This document shows positions 8,823 to 18,212 of a DNA stretch of 64,000 bases, piece by piece. Under the pieces are notes generated by a model. That model saw nothing but the letters and a program-made list of their open reading frames with translations, was not told where the DNA came from and ran no database searches. The stretch's first letter is position 1; every line of letters begins with the position of its first letter. The position numbers and the translations under genes are program-made. Origin of the DNA: Anaerocolumna chitinilytica (GTDB lineage Bacteria > Bacillota > Clostridia > Lachnospirales > Lachnospiraceae); contig NZ_AP023368.1 of assembly GCF_014218355.1 (NCBI RefSeq), forward strand, positions 3,907,501-3,971,500, given 5' to 3'.

Positions 8823-9016
8823 AAGGGGCTGTTACAAAATAGCTAATTTACTCTTTTGATAGGACTGGGTGTATAATAATACATTTGGCTGCTTTTCCCT
8901 CGCTCGTTCAAAACGCTACGCTTCACAAGAAGAGCTCGGCCAGTCTACGCGAAATGTATTATTATACACCCAGTCCTGTTTTTGAGTTTATTATAACTAT
9001 TTTGCAACAGCCCCTT
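8823..9016. repeat. 194-bp palindromic element (MITE-like or structured repeat)
   Basis: Outer arms of 20 bp (8823-8842 and 8997-9016) are inverted copies with one mismatch. Inner arms of 26 bp (8861-8886 and 8952-8977) are perfect inverted copies. The ~65-base centre is more GC-rich than its surroundings. No reading frame of note is present. The outer end, AAGGGGCTGTTRCAAAATAG, resembles the terminal repeats of some transposons. It fills most of the gap between the ABC-F gene and the convergent gene at 9064. Confidence 0.7.
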
Positions 9017-9063
9017 AAAATCATTTTATAAGTCTTATCTCTGTTTTTTCCTCTGGGCATCTT

Positions 9064-9663
9064 TTAAATCAAACCAGCAAGCGTCTCATCTATCAGTCCG
9101 GCTTTATCCGGATGGCTGGAGATTACCAAACGATTAAGAAATCTATCATTGTATAATGTTATTAATGCACCTGCTGATAGTTCATCCAATTCTCCCTTTG
9201 CACCTATAAACTGTTCAATAAGCATTTCATTACTAAAATTACCCTCATAAACAAAGATAAATACTGTGTAATCTCTTACCAGTTCTAAGAGTTCTTTTAT
9301 TTTCTCCGGTATTACTGCCACTCCCACCTGATAACAGATTCGTTTAGGTTGGTTTTGAATTTTTAACCCCAGAATAGTTAAATCCGATTCTTTTTTTGTA
9401 ACAATCTGATGCCAGGGTATTTGCCTTAGCACTAGATTATTTGTCAGCATATTTATCTTATTTTCCATATTAGGGGAACTTCTGTCATATAAACGGTCTG
9501 TATCAATCACCAGCAGGCATCTCTTCTCTTCTGTGAAGGCAGTTAGGATATCCGACCACAGTACATCCGGTTCCTTATGATGGTTATAATCAATAAAATA
9601 CTGAAAGGTATCCTCCTTTTCAACTTTCTTTATACTAACGGTATTTTTTCGAAAAAATCTCAT
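9064..9663 (-). CDS. protein of unknown function
   Basis: This is a 199-residue soluble protein beginning MRFFRKNTVSIKKVEKEDTFQYF. It has alternating beta-like strands (CLLVIDTDRLY, VFIFVYEGNF) and a C-terminal segment LSAGALITLYNDRFLNRLVISSHPDKAGLIDE, but no signal peptide or transmembrane segment. The start has a GGAG site. I do not recognise a family. It lies alone between the palindromic element and the sugar-sensing locus. Confidence 0.6.
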   Translation of the reverse strand: MRFFRKNTVSIKKVEKEDTFQYFIDYNHHKEPDVLWSDILTAFTEEKRCLLVIDTDRLYDRSSPNMENKINMLTNNLVLRQIPWHQIVTKKESDLTILGLKIQNQPKRICYQVGVAVIPEKIKELLELVRDYTVFIFVYEGNFSNEMLIEQFIGAKGELDELSAGALITLYNDRFLNRLVISSHPDKAGLIDETLAGLI

Positions 9664-9762
9664 AGCTCCGCCTTCCTGTCAACTTTTGGTTACCTCTTAG
9701 ATTTAGACGTCATAGTGTAATCTTTTATCAACAATTAAGCTCTTGTTAATGTTTTATGGCGC

Positions 9763-10827
9763 TTAATTATTCATATTCAGATAGACATCCTCTCTGGTAT
9801 GAAACCCGCTGTCAATTATTACCTTATCAATATTTTTTGCTGTAACTGGTATGCAGTCAAGTTTATAGTAGGGAACATCATAAGTACCATCATTAATGGT
9901 ATCCTTAGCCTGATACTCTTCCTTCATCCCTGCATTTTTAATATCTTCCCCACGCCCCAATTCTACTGTCAAATAAGCGGCTGCCTTTGCTAAATCTTCC
10001 ACTGATTTATAAACCGTCATGGTCTGGGTTCCCTCCACAATACGCTGGCAAGCCGCAAGATCAGCATCCTGTCCTACAATACATACTTTTCCTGCCAAAC
10101 GTTTTTCGGATAGCACCAGAAATATTTGACTTGCCAGATCATCGTTTCCGCACATAATTCCTTTCACATCCGGATATTGCTCCAATGCTTCCTCCACATA
10201 TCCTGCAGCTAATTCTGCACTCCAATTGGCACAGGATTGTTTATAAACGACTTTTAAATTACTGCTTTTAATAATATTAAGGAATCCTTTATCTATCATA
10301 TCCACGTTATTATCGCTGGACGGGCCGCTGATGATGTATATATTTCCCCCTTCCGGTATGGAGTTCACAAGTGCTTTTGCCATTTCTGTTCCTACCTGTC
10401 CATTATCAAAAGATATATAGAGGTCTGTATCTGCATTTCGAATCAGCCTGTCATAAGATACAATCTTTATACCAGCATCTTTTGCTTCCTTTACTACGTC
10501 CTTCAGAGCATCCGCATCTGTTGCGAGGATTACAATAACATCCATCTTCTTTTTAATGAAATAACGAATCTGTGATATCTGAGTATCTACATCTCCATTA
10601 GCCACCTGAACATTAACCTCTGCTCCTAACTCTTTCGCGGTCATAACAAAAGCATCTCTGTCCCTTATCCAACGCTCGATTACAAAGGAATCAAAACTAA
10701 AACCGATCTGCAGAACCTTATCATTTTCGAAATTTATTTTGTTATCGGATTGCTTTTTACTGCAGCCTGTCACGGTTATCGCCAAAAGCATGATAATCCA
10801 CAGGTAATACCTGATTTTCCTGCACAT
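9763..10827 (-). CDS. sugar-binding lipoprotein, xylose/ChvE type
   Basis: This is a type 1 periplasmic-binding-fold lipoprotein of 354 residues. The signal peptide ends in the lipobox ITVTGC, so it should be anchored to the outer face of the membrane. Phrases such as IGFSFDSFVIERWIRDRDAF, SYDRLIRNADTDLYISFDNGQVG and CGNDDLASQIF are typical of xylose and multiple-monosaccharide binding proteins. The ATG at 10827 (after GAGAGGTG) lies inside the 3' end of the regulator gene, a 71-base overlap. It is the last gene of the sensory run, not next to the transporter, so it may serve sensing rather than, or as well as, uptake. Confidence 0.85.
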   Translation of the reverse strand: MCRKIRYYLWIIMLLAITVTGCSKKQSDNKINFENDKVLQIGFSFDSFVIERWIRDRDAFVMTAKELGAEVNVQVANGDVDTQISQIRYFIKKKMDVIVILATDADALKDVVKEAKDAGIKIVSYDRLIRNADTDLYISFDNGQVGTEMAKALVNSIPEGGNIYIISGPSSDNNVDMIDKGFLNIIKSSNLKVVYKQSCANWSAELAAGYVEEALEQYPDVKGIMCGNDDLASQIFLVLSEKRLAGKVCIVGQDADLAACQRIVEGTQTMTVYKSVEDLAKAAAYLTVELGRGEDIKNAGMKEEYQAKDTINDGTYDVPYYKLDCIPVTAKNIDKVIIDSGFHTREDVYLNMNN

Positions 10828-12424
10828 ATTTACACCTCTCCCTGAACTCACTTGGTGTGACATTTTCTACCTTCTTAAATATTCGGCTGAAATAGTTTGG
10901 GTCGCTGTAACCTGATGCCAAGCACACTTCCTTAATGCTTAGCTTATCCTCTTTCAATAATTCCTTTGCTTTTCCGATGCGTATATCTGTCAGGTAATCA
11001 ATAAAATTAACACCTGTTTCTTCTTTAAATTTTTTACTGAAATAATAAGGATTTATATTAACTTCCCTGGAAACTGTTTCTAAGGAGATATCTTTTCTAT
11101 AGTTATCACTTATATAACTGATTGCTTTCGTAACGATATCTTCCAACTGGTTTTTCTTTCTCTCTGCCATATGTTTGGAAATGTCTGTAATTTTTCGAAT
11201 CCACCAATTACTTAGTTCTTCATAAGAGCTGCTCTCTTGAACTTCACTTAGATATTCATTCCGATACAAAAAGCCGTAATTAATACCGCCATTCAGAAAG
11301 GCTTCCCGCTCTGCGCGCATAACCAGTTCCAGTACCTTTAAGCGAATGCTGTCCATATAATCCGGATAATTATCCACCATCCAGTCAAAAAAAACCGCTG
11401 CCTGTTCCTTCGCTCCCTGGATATCTCCCTGCAGGACTAATTTTAACATAAGTTGTTCATCACTTTCAGGATACTCTCCTTCATATTCACCCTTTAAATG
11501 CATATCACCCACATGGACGACTCTTCCCTCGCCCTCCTGCAATGTCCGATATGCTTCCTGATAGGACTGGCTTAACTGCAAAAGTTTGCATTTTTGTCCG
11601 ATTCCTATCCGGAACTTGGCATCTATCTGCTTCTCAAGTGCATGCAGCATGTTTCTGGCCTGTCTGATATTTTCTATTCTTTCATCATATTCCGGTCCAT
11701 CTATGCTGCCCGGAACCATAACAATCACTTTATTTGCCATTACAGCCCCTACCAGACACGTGAAATGTTCCTTAATGATATGCCGCATAACCGGGTAAAA
11801 ATTCTGGGAACGCATGCTCATCCCTACCGGATTAGTAAGCACCCCATTTTCAATGGTTTCCCCAAACTGGATTAAGATAATAAAAGCATAATCCTGGTCA
11901 ATTTCCAGAAGTTCTTTATAATTATAATAGGTGCTTTCATTTCCTCCTCCCTGGAGCATCAGATAATTAATGAAGCCGCTTTCTATTATGGGAACTACTG
12001 TATCCAGCTTTTCTCTTATACGCAGGTTTGCAAGCTGATTCTTTCTTTCAGCATCCACCTGTGACATGGCACGCTTTATCACTCCCAGGAAATTCTCTTT
12101 ATTAATCGGCTTGGTCAAAAAGTCAAAAACACCGATTTCAATTGCATCTTTTGCATAATCAAACTTATTGTATGCCGTGATTACAATAAATAAAACGGTT
12201 TTATTTATCTTCCTTATAGCCTGCATTGCTTCAATTCCACTCATCACAGGCATCTGTATATCCATAAAGATAATATCAGGTCGGATGCTTTCAGCCATAT
12301 CAAGTACGGCTCTTCCTGTCTTGGCGGTATAGACCTCACACTCTTCATCAATATTCTTTTGTATCATCGTTCTGAGAGAAACGAGCATAATTCCTTCATC
12401 ATCTGCGATTAGAATTCGATACAT
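10757..12424 (-). CDS. YesN-type response regulator with AraC DNA-binding domain
   Basis: This cytoplasmic response regulator has 555 residues. The receiver domain (1-~120) has the acidic pair D8-D9, phosphoacceptor D55 in FMDIQMPV, and the conserved Lys of TKPIN. A long central region of ~300 residues follows. The C terminus (~455-545) carries two AraC helix-turn-helix motifs (SLETVSREVNINPYYFSKKFKEE and SIKEVCLASGYSDPNYFSRIF). The gene overlaps the kinase by 26 bases, so the two are translationally linked. By analogy with LytS/YesN xylose systems of clostridia it probably activates the adjacent transporter operon; that is inference. Confidence 0.92.
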   Translation of the reverse strand: MYRILIADDEGIMLVSLRTMIQKNIDEECEVYTAKTGRAVLDMAESIRPDIIFMDIQMPVMSGIEAMQAIRKINKTVLFIVITAYNKFDYAKDAIEIGVFDFLTKPINKENFLGVIKRAMSQVDAERKNQLANLRIREKLDTVVPIIESGFINYLMLQGGGNESTYYNYKELLEIDQDYAFIILIQFGETIENGVLTNPVGMSMRSQNFYPVMRHIIKEHFTCLVGAVMANKVIVMVPGSIDGPEYDERIENIRQARNMLHALEKQIDAKFRIGIGQKCKLLQLSQSYQEAYRTLQEGEGRVVHVGDMHLKGEYEGEYPESDEQLMLKLVLQGDIQGAKEQAAVFFDWMVDNYPDYMDSIRLKVLELVMRAEREAFLNGGINYGFLYRNEYLSEVQESSSYEELSNWWIRKITDISKHMAERKKNQLEDIVTKAISYISDNYRKDISLETVSREVNINPYYFSKKFKEETGVNFIDYLTDIRIGKAKELLKEDKLSIKEVCLASGYSDPNYFSRIFKKVENVTPSEFRERCKYVQENQVLPVDYHAFGDNRDRLQ

Positions 12425-13928
12425 AATTTACTCCCCCCTGCCTGGTATTTCCTCTTCCAGGTATAATAATCTTTACCTCTGTCCCTCTGTTAATACCATC
12501 ACTTTGTATGGTCATAAGATTCTCGCTTCCATAATAAAGCATAAGCCTGTTCCGTACATTGTTAAGTCCAATACCGGTTGAATCACCGGCTTCGGAAGAA
12601 ACCGGACCATCGGATAAAACCTCCTCTATTTTATCCATGGACATTCCAATTCCATTGTCTTTTATAGTAATTGTAATGTTTTTTTCTTCCTCTGTTACTG
12701 TTAAAACAATCTCTCCGTCACTGTCCATTCCTGATATGCCGTGCTTTACTGCATTTTCTACCACCGGCTGTAAAATCATGCTGGGAACCATAACATCTGT
12801 CAATCCTTCCGGGACTTCTTTACGAAAATGTATATCTCCGGTCATCCTGACATTTATAATATAGATATAATTATCCACAATCTCTATTTCTTCTTTTAAG
12901 GTAGTATCCTGTTCCATTTTCCGGACATTGTATCGAAAAAAATCCGCCATTTTCTCCAGAAATAATCCCGTCTGATCCGCCTCTTCCAAGATGGCAAGCT
13001 GTGCCCCGGCATTTAGTGAATTAAAAAGAAAATGAGGATTTATCTGAGCCTGCAGGTATTTTAGCTGTGCATCCTTTAAATGATTTTCCATCAAAAGCTG
13101 CTGTTCCTTAAACCGCTGTTCATTCTCCATATCTTCCGTTATCTGTTCTATATAATGCTTTATACTTTTTAGCATAGTATCAAAAGTACTATATAATAAT
13201 CCCACCTCATCCTCTGATTTTGGCATAATAAAGTCGGAGTTAAAATTCCCCTGTGCCACCTCGTTCGCATTATGGGCAAGCTGAACCAGAGGCTTAATAA
13301 TATTTTTAAGAATCAGAACAAGCAGGCATAAACTGATTACTACAATGATAATCAAAATAGCAAGACTTAAAACCTCCGTGTAGTTAAGGGAAACCATCAG
13401 TTTCTGATAATTCTGGGAATTCTGTTTCAATTGTTCTGTATTTAAATTGCTGATAAAGGAATGGATATATTGATTTAGTTTTTTGGCATCTTCGTAGGAC
13501 TTCTTATATTTTTCTACATTACGTCCTCTTTTTTCCTTCACAGTCTCATCTGTCAGAGTTAAATAGGTATCAGACATGTTTCTGATATTCTTCTCCAGCA
13601 TTAACATTTCGTTATCTATAAGCTGGTCATTCAGACTTTCCATTAGTCCACGGTATTCCTGCTCACTTTTATAATAACTGACCAGAGATGCCGAACTTTT
13701 TGTATTCAAATACTCATATACATTTGACTGTACTTCAATTAGCTTATCAGACAGTTTATTGGAAATAATATTGGAGGAATACACCGTATCAAGCTTTTGC
13801 AGAGACTTACTGATATAGGCATTTACACTGATATTGGTCAGAAAAATGATAACTGCCAGAAAAATAAACACAGAAAATAGTTTTGTACTTATGGAATGCC
13901 TGAATTTATAGATTATATGTCTTATCAT
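12399..13928 (-). CDS. YesM/LytS-type sensor histidine kinase
   Basis: This is a membrane sensor kinase of 509 residues. TM1 is at about 17-38 and TM2 at about 187-208, enclosing a ~150-residue helical extracellular region. HAMP follows at ~209-260. The His_kinase box AQINPHFLFNSLNAGAQL holds phosphoacceptor His299. The C-terminal ATPase has VENAVKHGI and GIGLNNVRNRL. The extracellular region looks like a helical bundle and not a sugar-binding fold, which fits a kinase that reads ligand through a partner binding protein. The adjacent anchored binding protein (13956-14945) is the obvious candidate. Confidence 0.92.
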   Translation of the reverse strand: MIRHIIYKFRHSISTKLFSVFIFLAVIIFLTNISVNAYISKSLQKLDTVYSSNIISNKLSDKLIEVQSNVYEYLNTKSSASLVSYYKSEQEYRGLMESLNDQLIDNEMLMLEKNIRNMSDTYLTLTDETVKEKRGRNVEKYKKSYEDAKKLNQYIHSFISNLNTEQLKQNSQNYQKLMVSLNYTEVLSLAILIIIVVISLCLLVLILKNIIKPLVQLAHNANEVAQGNFNSDFIMPKSEDEVGLLYSTFDTMLKSIKHYIEQITEDMENEQRFKEQQLLMENHLKDAQLKYLQAQINPHFLFNSLNAGAQLAILEEADQTGLFLEKMADFFRYNVRKMEQDTTLKEEIEIVDNYIYIINVRMTGDIHFRKEVPEGLTDVMVPSMILQPVVENAVKHGISGMDSDGEIVLTVTEEEKNITITIKDNGIGMSMDKIEEVLSDGPVSSEAGDSTGIGLNNVRNRLMLYYGSENLMTIQSDGINRGTEVKIIIPGRGNTRQGGVNYVSNSNRR

Positions 13929-13955
13929 TCACAATCCCTGCCCTTTATTCAGCCC

Positions 13956-14945
13956 CTAATGATAGGAATTCACATTGTTTTTGTCGATGATATGGATATC
14001 TGCATTATAGAAATTGTTTACATAGCCCATTTGATCATATTCAAGCAGTGCCTGAACACTTTGTTTTCCAAGCTGTTTTGTATCAACAGCTACCGTTACG
14101 GCCGCCAGATCTTTCCTGATCCCTTCCAATATGATGTCAGAAGAATAGGACCCTATAATTGTTACTTCGCCCACCTTATTATAATCTACGATGGCCTGAC
14201 AGGCACACTCCGTATCAACTTCTTCCATACACACCAGAATGTCCGGAATATCTTCCTGGCTGATAAAAAGATCACGTATTGCTTCTTCCGAATCAAATTC
14301 TTTATTATCTGTTATATAATAAGGCTGAATTAAAAAGTCTCTTCCTTTAAAATTCTCATTCAGTTTTTTCTTAATCTGGTTAAAAATAACATCATTCATT
14401 GAATTAGAAGCCATGGAGTGAAACAGAATATAGATTTTCCTGGTATCATTGCTTACCTTCTTTACAATTTGCTCCCCATAAACCTGTCCCAATTCATAGG
14501 AATTGATACCAACGAAACTGGCTCTCTTTGTATTAATATCATCATTTAAAACAGTAACCACCGGTATATTATTCTTTACAGCTTCATTTATCAATTCTTT
14601 TACATTATCTGAGCCATCAGGACAGACTATAATGCCATCAACTTTGGATGCTATGCTGATTCTTAAATAGTCCTCCATGGTATAATCCTGTGAAAGATTA
14701 CTGCCAGCCTGCTCCAGATATATATTATTCGCTTCCGCTTCTTCCCTTGCGTTATCATAAACCGATTGCCAGAAGGAAGTTGTCCTGTCCTTTGCAATCA
14801 GTACATAATGCTTTTCATATTCCTTTGTCTGCGCTAAATCAGCTTTCTCGGCTCCTGCAAATTTCCGCTGTCCGTATTGTAAAAAAATTAAAACTGGCAG
14901 CAGGCAAACCATAACCAATAGTAATGCACATAATTTTCTTTTCAA
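13956..14945 (-). CDS. membrane-anchored sugar-binding sensor protein
   Basis: This is a 329-residue protein with an N-terminal hydrophobic segment (LLVMVCLLPVLIFL) but no lipobox cysteine, so it is probably tethered by an uncleaved helix. The rest is a type 1 periplasmic-binding (LacI-like) fold: YVLIAKDRTTSFWQSVYDNAREEAE, VDGIIVCPDG, IPVVTVLNDD, GINSYELGQVYGEQI. The start is TTG with AAAGG upstream. Being first in the run ahead of kinase and regulator, it resembles XylFII of the clostridial XylFII-LytS-YesN system, where such a protein presents sugar to the kinase. The ligand cannot be told from sequence. Confidence 0.82.
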   Translation of the reverse strand: MKRKLCALLLVMVCLLPVLIFLQYGQRKFAGAEKADLAQTKEYEKHYVLIAKDRTTSFWQSVYDNAREEAEANNIYLEQAGSNLSQDYTMEDYLRISIASKVDGIIVCPDGSDNVKELINEAVKNNIPVVTVLNDDINTKRASFVGINSYELGQVYGEQIVKKVSNDTRKIYILFHSMASNSMNDVIFNQIKKKLNENFKGRDFLIQPYYITDNKEFDSEEAIRDLFISQEDIPDILVCMEEVDTECACQAIVDYNKVGEVTIIGSYSSDIILEGIRKDLAAVTVAVDTKQLGKQSVQALLEYDQMGYVNNFYNADIHIIDKNNVNSYH

Positions 14946-15081
14946 TTTCTGCTACCTTTCATTCTAACAACTTATCCCTGTTAATAATGCTGCTGACAGA
15001 TATCTTGCAGTATACATAATACCGCAATTTTTACAAGAATATACCTTTATATTATATCATTAAACTAAAATATTTACAAAG

Positions 15082-15114
15082 AAACGATGCAATTTGTTTC
15101 AAATCGCATCGTTT
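15082..15114 (-). terminator. terminator of the sugar transporter operon
   Basis: A 14-bp stem (AAACGATGCAATTT and its near complement at 15101-15114, one G-U) with a five-base loop lies eight bases past the stop of the small membrane gene. It separates the transporter operon from the sensory run, so the two are likely transcribed separately. Confidence 0.65.
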
Positions 15115-15121
15115 TGCTTTA

Positions 15122-15376
15122 TTAATCCAGTGTATCCTCTTCCTGACATTGTTCTATTTTTTTCTGTTTCTCACTTTTTCTATTTTGAATTGCTGCATAG
15201 CAGATAATCCCCACTGCACCTATTATCAGGATAAAAGCTGCAGCTATTGCAATGGGAAAGGGCAGGGTCTCATCTCCTGAAAGTCTGTTCTTTAGTACCA
15301 GATACCCCATATATCCGATATAGATAGCTACCAGATAATAAAGTATTGTCCTGTTACCAGTTTTACTCTGTTTCAT
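15122..15376 (-). CDS. small membrane protein in sugar transporter operon
   Basis: This is an 84-residue protein with two hydrophobic segments (about residues 12-30 and 42-64) and a charged tail ending EEDTLD. A GGAGGG site precedes the ATG. It lies 20 bases after the permease gene and before the operon terminator, so it is cotranscribed with the transporter. I recognise no family. It could be a small accessory subunit of the permease. Confidence 0.65.
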   Translation of the reverse strand: MKQSKTGNRTILYYLVAIYIGYMGYLVLKNRLSGDETLPFPIAIAAAFILIIGAVGIICYAAIQNRKSEKQKKIEQCQEEDTLD

Positions 15377-15396
15377 TTTAACCCTCCTTCCAATTC

Positions 15397-16566
15397 TTAT
15401 GCCTTGGACATATTCTTATGGTTGAATTTTATATCAAAAATTACAGCTACAAGCAATACTCCTCCTTTAACGACATATTGCCAGTTGGAGTTTAAACCAT
15501 AGATTGACATACCTTGATTAATTATACCCATTAAGATGGCACCTATTACAGCTCCTCCTATGGTACCTGAGCCTCCATATGCAGATGCTCCGCCTATGAA
15601 ACAGGAGCCAATGGCATCCATTTCGTATTGATTACCGCTGTCTCCGTTTACCGAACCGATACGGGCAGCAACCAGCAGTCCGCTAAGTCCTGCCAGAAAG
15701 GCAACTTGTGCATATGCGGTAAAAAAGATTTTGTTGGTATTGATACCGGAAAGTTTCGTAGCTTTTTCATTACCGCCTACAGCATAAAAATAACGTCCGA
15801 ATACGGTTTTATTTGTAATATAAGTATAGATAAATACAACGACCAATACCCATAAAAGCATAACGGAGATTCCTTTATAACCGGCAAGTTTCCAGCAGTA
15901 GACAAGAATACAGGTACTAATAATTACAGCCTTACTGTAGACTGTCAATGTTTTTTCCACTTTATAGCCCTTCCTCTTTCTTTTACGGTTGCTTGTAATG
16001 GTTATAATAAAATAAATTATTACGGCAGCAATACCAAATATAATAGCAGAATACTTTATTTTACCATCATCCAGTCCGGGTATTTTAAGGTATGCCGTAA
16101 AGGTATCCAAAAACTGCTGATTCTTGATTGATATTGTTTTACTGTCTAGTATTACACGACCGATTCCCCTGAATACGAACATTCCAGCCAGGGTGGTTAT
16201 AAAGGGTGGTATCCTGGAATAACCTACCCAGTAGCCCTGCCATATACCAATAAGCAGAGAAAGTCCCAAACCTAAGATGATTACCAGATATGCATTCAAA
16301 TCCGTTGACATCAGTATTTTTGCAGCAAAAGCTCCTACAAGACAAACAATTGCTCCAACCGATAAATCTATATTACCACCGGTAAGGATGCATAAGAGCA
16401 TTCCACAGGCTATGATTACAACATAAGCATTTTGAAGCAGAAGATTCGAAAGGTTCTGCGCATATGTCATTCTTCCTCCCGTGATGAAATTAAACAATAA
16501 AAAAACGATTACTAAGACTATAACCATTGTATATTTAACAAGGAATTGCTTCAGCCTTACATTCAT
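15397..16566 (-). CDS. mmsB: multiple-monosaccharide ABC transporter permease
   Basis: This is the membrane subunit of a ribose/xylose-type sugar ABC importer, 389 residues with about ten hydrophobic segments. GGNIDLSVGAIVCLVGA and GGASAYGGSGTIGGAVIGAILMGIINQGMSIYGLN are family hallmarks. The length and the insertion of extra helices in the middle fit the XylH/MmsB branch. Its start codon overlaps the ATPase stop by four bases (ATGA), giving translational coupling. The assignment to MmsB over XylH is by general resemblance only. Confidence 0.9.
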   Translation of the reverse strand: MNVRLKQFLVKYTMVIVLVIVFLLFNFITGGRMTYAQNLSNLLLQNAYVVIIACGMLLCILTGGNIDLSVGAIVCLVGAFAAKILMSTDLNAYLVIILGLGLSLLIGIWQGYWVGYSRIPPFITTLAGMFVFRGIGRVILDSKTISIKNQQFLDTFTAYLKIPGLDDGKIKYSAIIFGIAAVIIYFIITITSNRKRKRKGYKVEKTLTVYSKAVIISTCILVYCWKLAGYKGISVMLLWVLVVVFIYTYITNKTVFGRYFYAVGGNEKATKLSGINTNKIFFTAYAQVAFLAGLSGLLVAARIGSVNGDSGNQYEMDAIGSCFIGGASAYGGSGTIGGAVIGAILMGIINQGMSIYGLNSNWQYVVKGGVLLVAVIFDIKFNHKNMSKA

Positions 16567-18119
16567 ACTTTTCCGACCTCCTGGTTCTTTTTGTCACTTT
16601 GCAATATACAGGACATAATACGTTCCTGTGTAGCCTCTGCAGCCGAAAATTCACCTGCAATCCTGCCTTCATTCATTACATAAATTCTGTCACACATACC
16701 TAACAATTCAGGCATTTCAGAGGAAATCATGATAACGCTTTTCCCGTCCTTTACAAGCTGATTCATAATACCATAGATTTCGTATTTCGCTCCTACATCA
16801 ATTCCTCTGGTCGGTTCATCCAGTATCAGTACCTCCGGGTCAGCAAACATCCATTTAGCTAAAAGTACTTTCTGTTGGTTTCCGCCTGACAGATTGCCGG
16901 CCTGCTGTTCTATGCTGCTGCACTTAATTCTAAGCTTCACCTTATAATCCTCTGCAACTGCTTTTTCCTTGTCTTCATCAAATACTCCTCTTTTACTAAC
17001 CTTTGATGCCTTTGACAGAGTAGTATTTACACGAATTGGCTGTGCAAGAATTAATCCATTTCCCTTGCGGTCTTCGGTTACGTAGGCAATTCCGGCCTCG
17101 ATAGCTGCTTTTACATTATGTAAAACTGCTTCTTTTCTATCTAACAGCAATGTTCCGGTTATTTTCTGTCCATAGCTGCGGCCAAAAATACTCATAGCAA
17201 GTTCGGTGCGTCCGGCTCCCTGCAGTCCTGCAAAACCGATAATCTCTCCCTTTTTTATGTTAAAATCAATGTGATCGCAGATAACCTTTTCTTCGTATAC
17301 AGGATGGTATACCGTCCAGTTTCTTACTTCCAGAGCAGTTTCCGCTTTCACAGTACGCTCTCTTGCCGGAAAACGATCCTTTAGTTCCCTGCCAACCATC
17401 CCTTTGATAATTCTTCCTTCATCAATATTGTGGCTTGCATTACTGATTGTTTCTATTGTTGCACCATCCCGCAGCACTGTAATATTATCCGCTGCATAAG
17501 CTACCTCATTTAACTTATGGGATATGATAATTGAGGTCATTCCCTGTTTCTTAAATTCCAGTAATAAATCCAGCAGCATTTTTGTATCTTCTTCATTTAA
17601 AGAAGAGGTTGGCTCATCCAAAATTAATAGCTTAACATCTTTGGACAGTGCTTTTGCTATTTCAATGAGCTGCTGCTTCCCGGTTCCGATGTCTTTAATA
17701 AGGGTTTCCGGTGATTCCTTTAAACCTACTCTTCTCATATGCCTTTCAGCTTGCTGAAAGGTCTCATCCCAGTTGATTCCGACTCTGCCTTTTCTCTCAT
17801 TTCCTAAGAACATATTCTCAGCAATGCTTAGTGTAGGTATCAGTGCTAACTCCTGATGGATTATAACAATTCCCTTGTCCTCACTGTCTTTTAGGGCATT
17901 AAACCGGCATTCTTCCTTGTTATAGATAATATCTCCCGTATAGGAGCCATAAGGATAAATACCGCTTAGTATATTCATTAAAGTGGATTTCCCGGCACCG
18001 TTTTCCCCTACCAGCGCATGTATTTCTCCCCGTTCAACCTGTAATTCCACGTTGCTTAAGGCTCTCACGCCAGGAAATTCTTTTACAATATTTTTCATCT
18101 CAAGAATATAATCTGTCAA
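16563..18119 (-). CDS. mmsA: multiple-monosaccharide ABC transporter ATPase (tandem domain)
   Basis: This is a cytoplasmic ATPase with two fused nucleotide-binding domains, as in XylG, RbsA and MmsA, 518 residues. Domain 1 has Walker A GENGAGKSTLMN, Q-loop region IIHQELALIP and LILDEPTSSL. Domain 2 has the degenerate P-loop GLQGAGRTELA, signature LSGGNQQKVLLAKWM and LILDEPTRGIDVGAKYEIY. The phrase SGIYPYGSYTGDI is typical of the xylose/multi-monosaccharide branch. It is separated from the binding-protein gene by a hairpin that may tune the stoichiometry. Confidence 0.93.
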   Translation of the reverse strand: MTDYILEMKNIVKEFPGVRALSNVELQVERGEIHALVGENGAGKSTLMNILSGIYPYGSYTGDIIYNKEECRFNALKDSEDKGIVIIHQELALIPTLSIAENMFLGNERKGRVGINWDETFQQAERHMRRVGLKESPETLIKDIGTGKQQLIEIAKALSKDVKLLILDEPTSSLNEEDTKMLLDLLLEFKKQGMTSIIISHKLNEVAYAADNITVLRDGATIETISNASHNIDEGRIIKGMVGRELKDRFPARERTVKAETALEVRNWTVYHPVYEEKVICDHIDFNIKKGEIIGFAGLQGAGRTELAMSIFGRSYGQKITGTLLLDRKEAVLHNVKAAIEAGIAYVTEDRKGNGLILAQPIRVNTTLSKASKVSKRGVFDEDKEKAVAEDYKVKLRIKCSSIEQQAGNLSGGNQQKVLLAKWMFADPEVLILDEPTRGIDVGAKYEIYGIMNQLVKDGKSVIMISSEMPELLGMCDRIYVMNEGRIAGEFSAAEATQERIMSCILQSDKKNQEVGKV

Positions 18120-18158
18120 TTGAAACCTCCTTCTTTCAAAGGCAAATTCTGTTACATA

Positions 18159-18191
18159 ATATATGGGTGAGAACAGCTCCCACCCATATAT
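18159..18191 (-). terminator. intra-operon hairpin between binding protein and ATPase
   Basis: ATATATGGGTG pairs perfectly with CACCCATATAT (11 bp, 11-base loop) in the 93-base gap. No long T run follows on the minus strand, so it is more likely a partial terminator or an mRNA 3'-end stabiliser that keeps binding-protein mRNA in excess, a common arrangement in sugar ABC operons. Confidence 0.55.
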
Positions 18192-18212
18192 ATACTATCT
18201 GTGGCAGATTTC

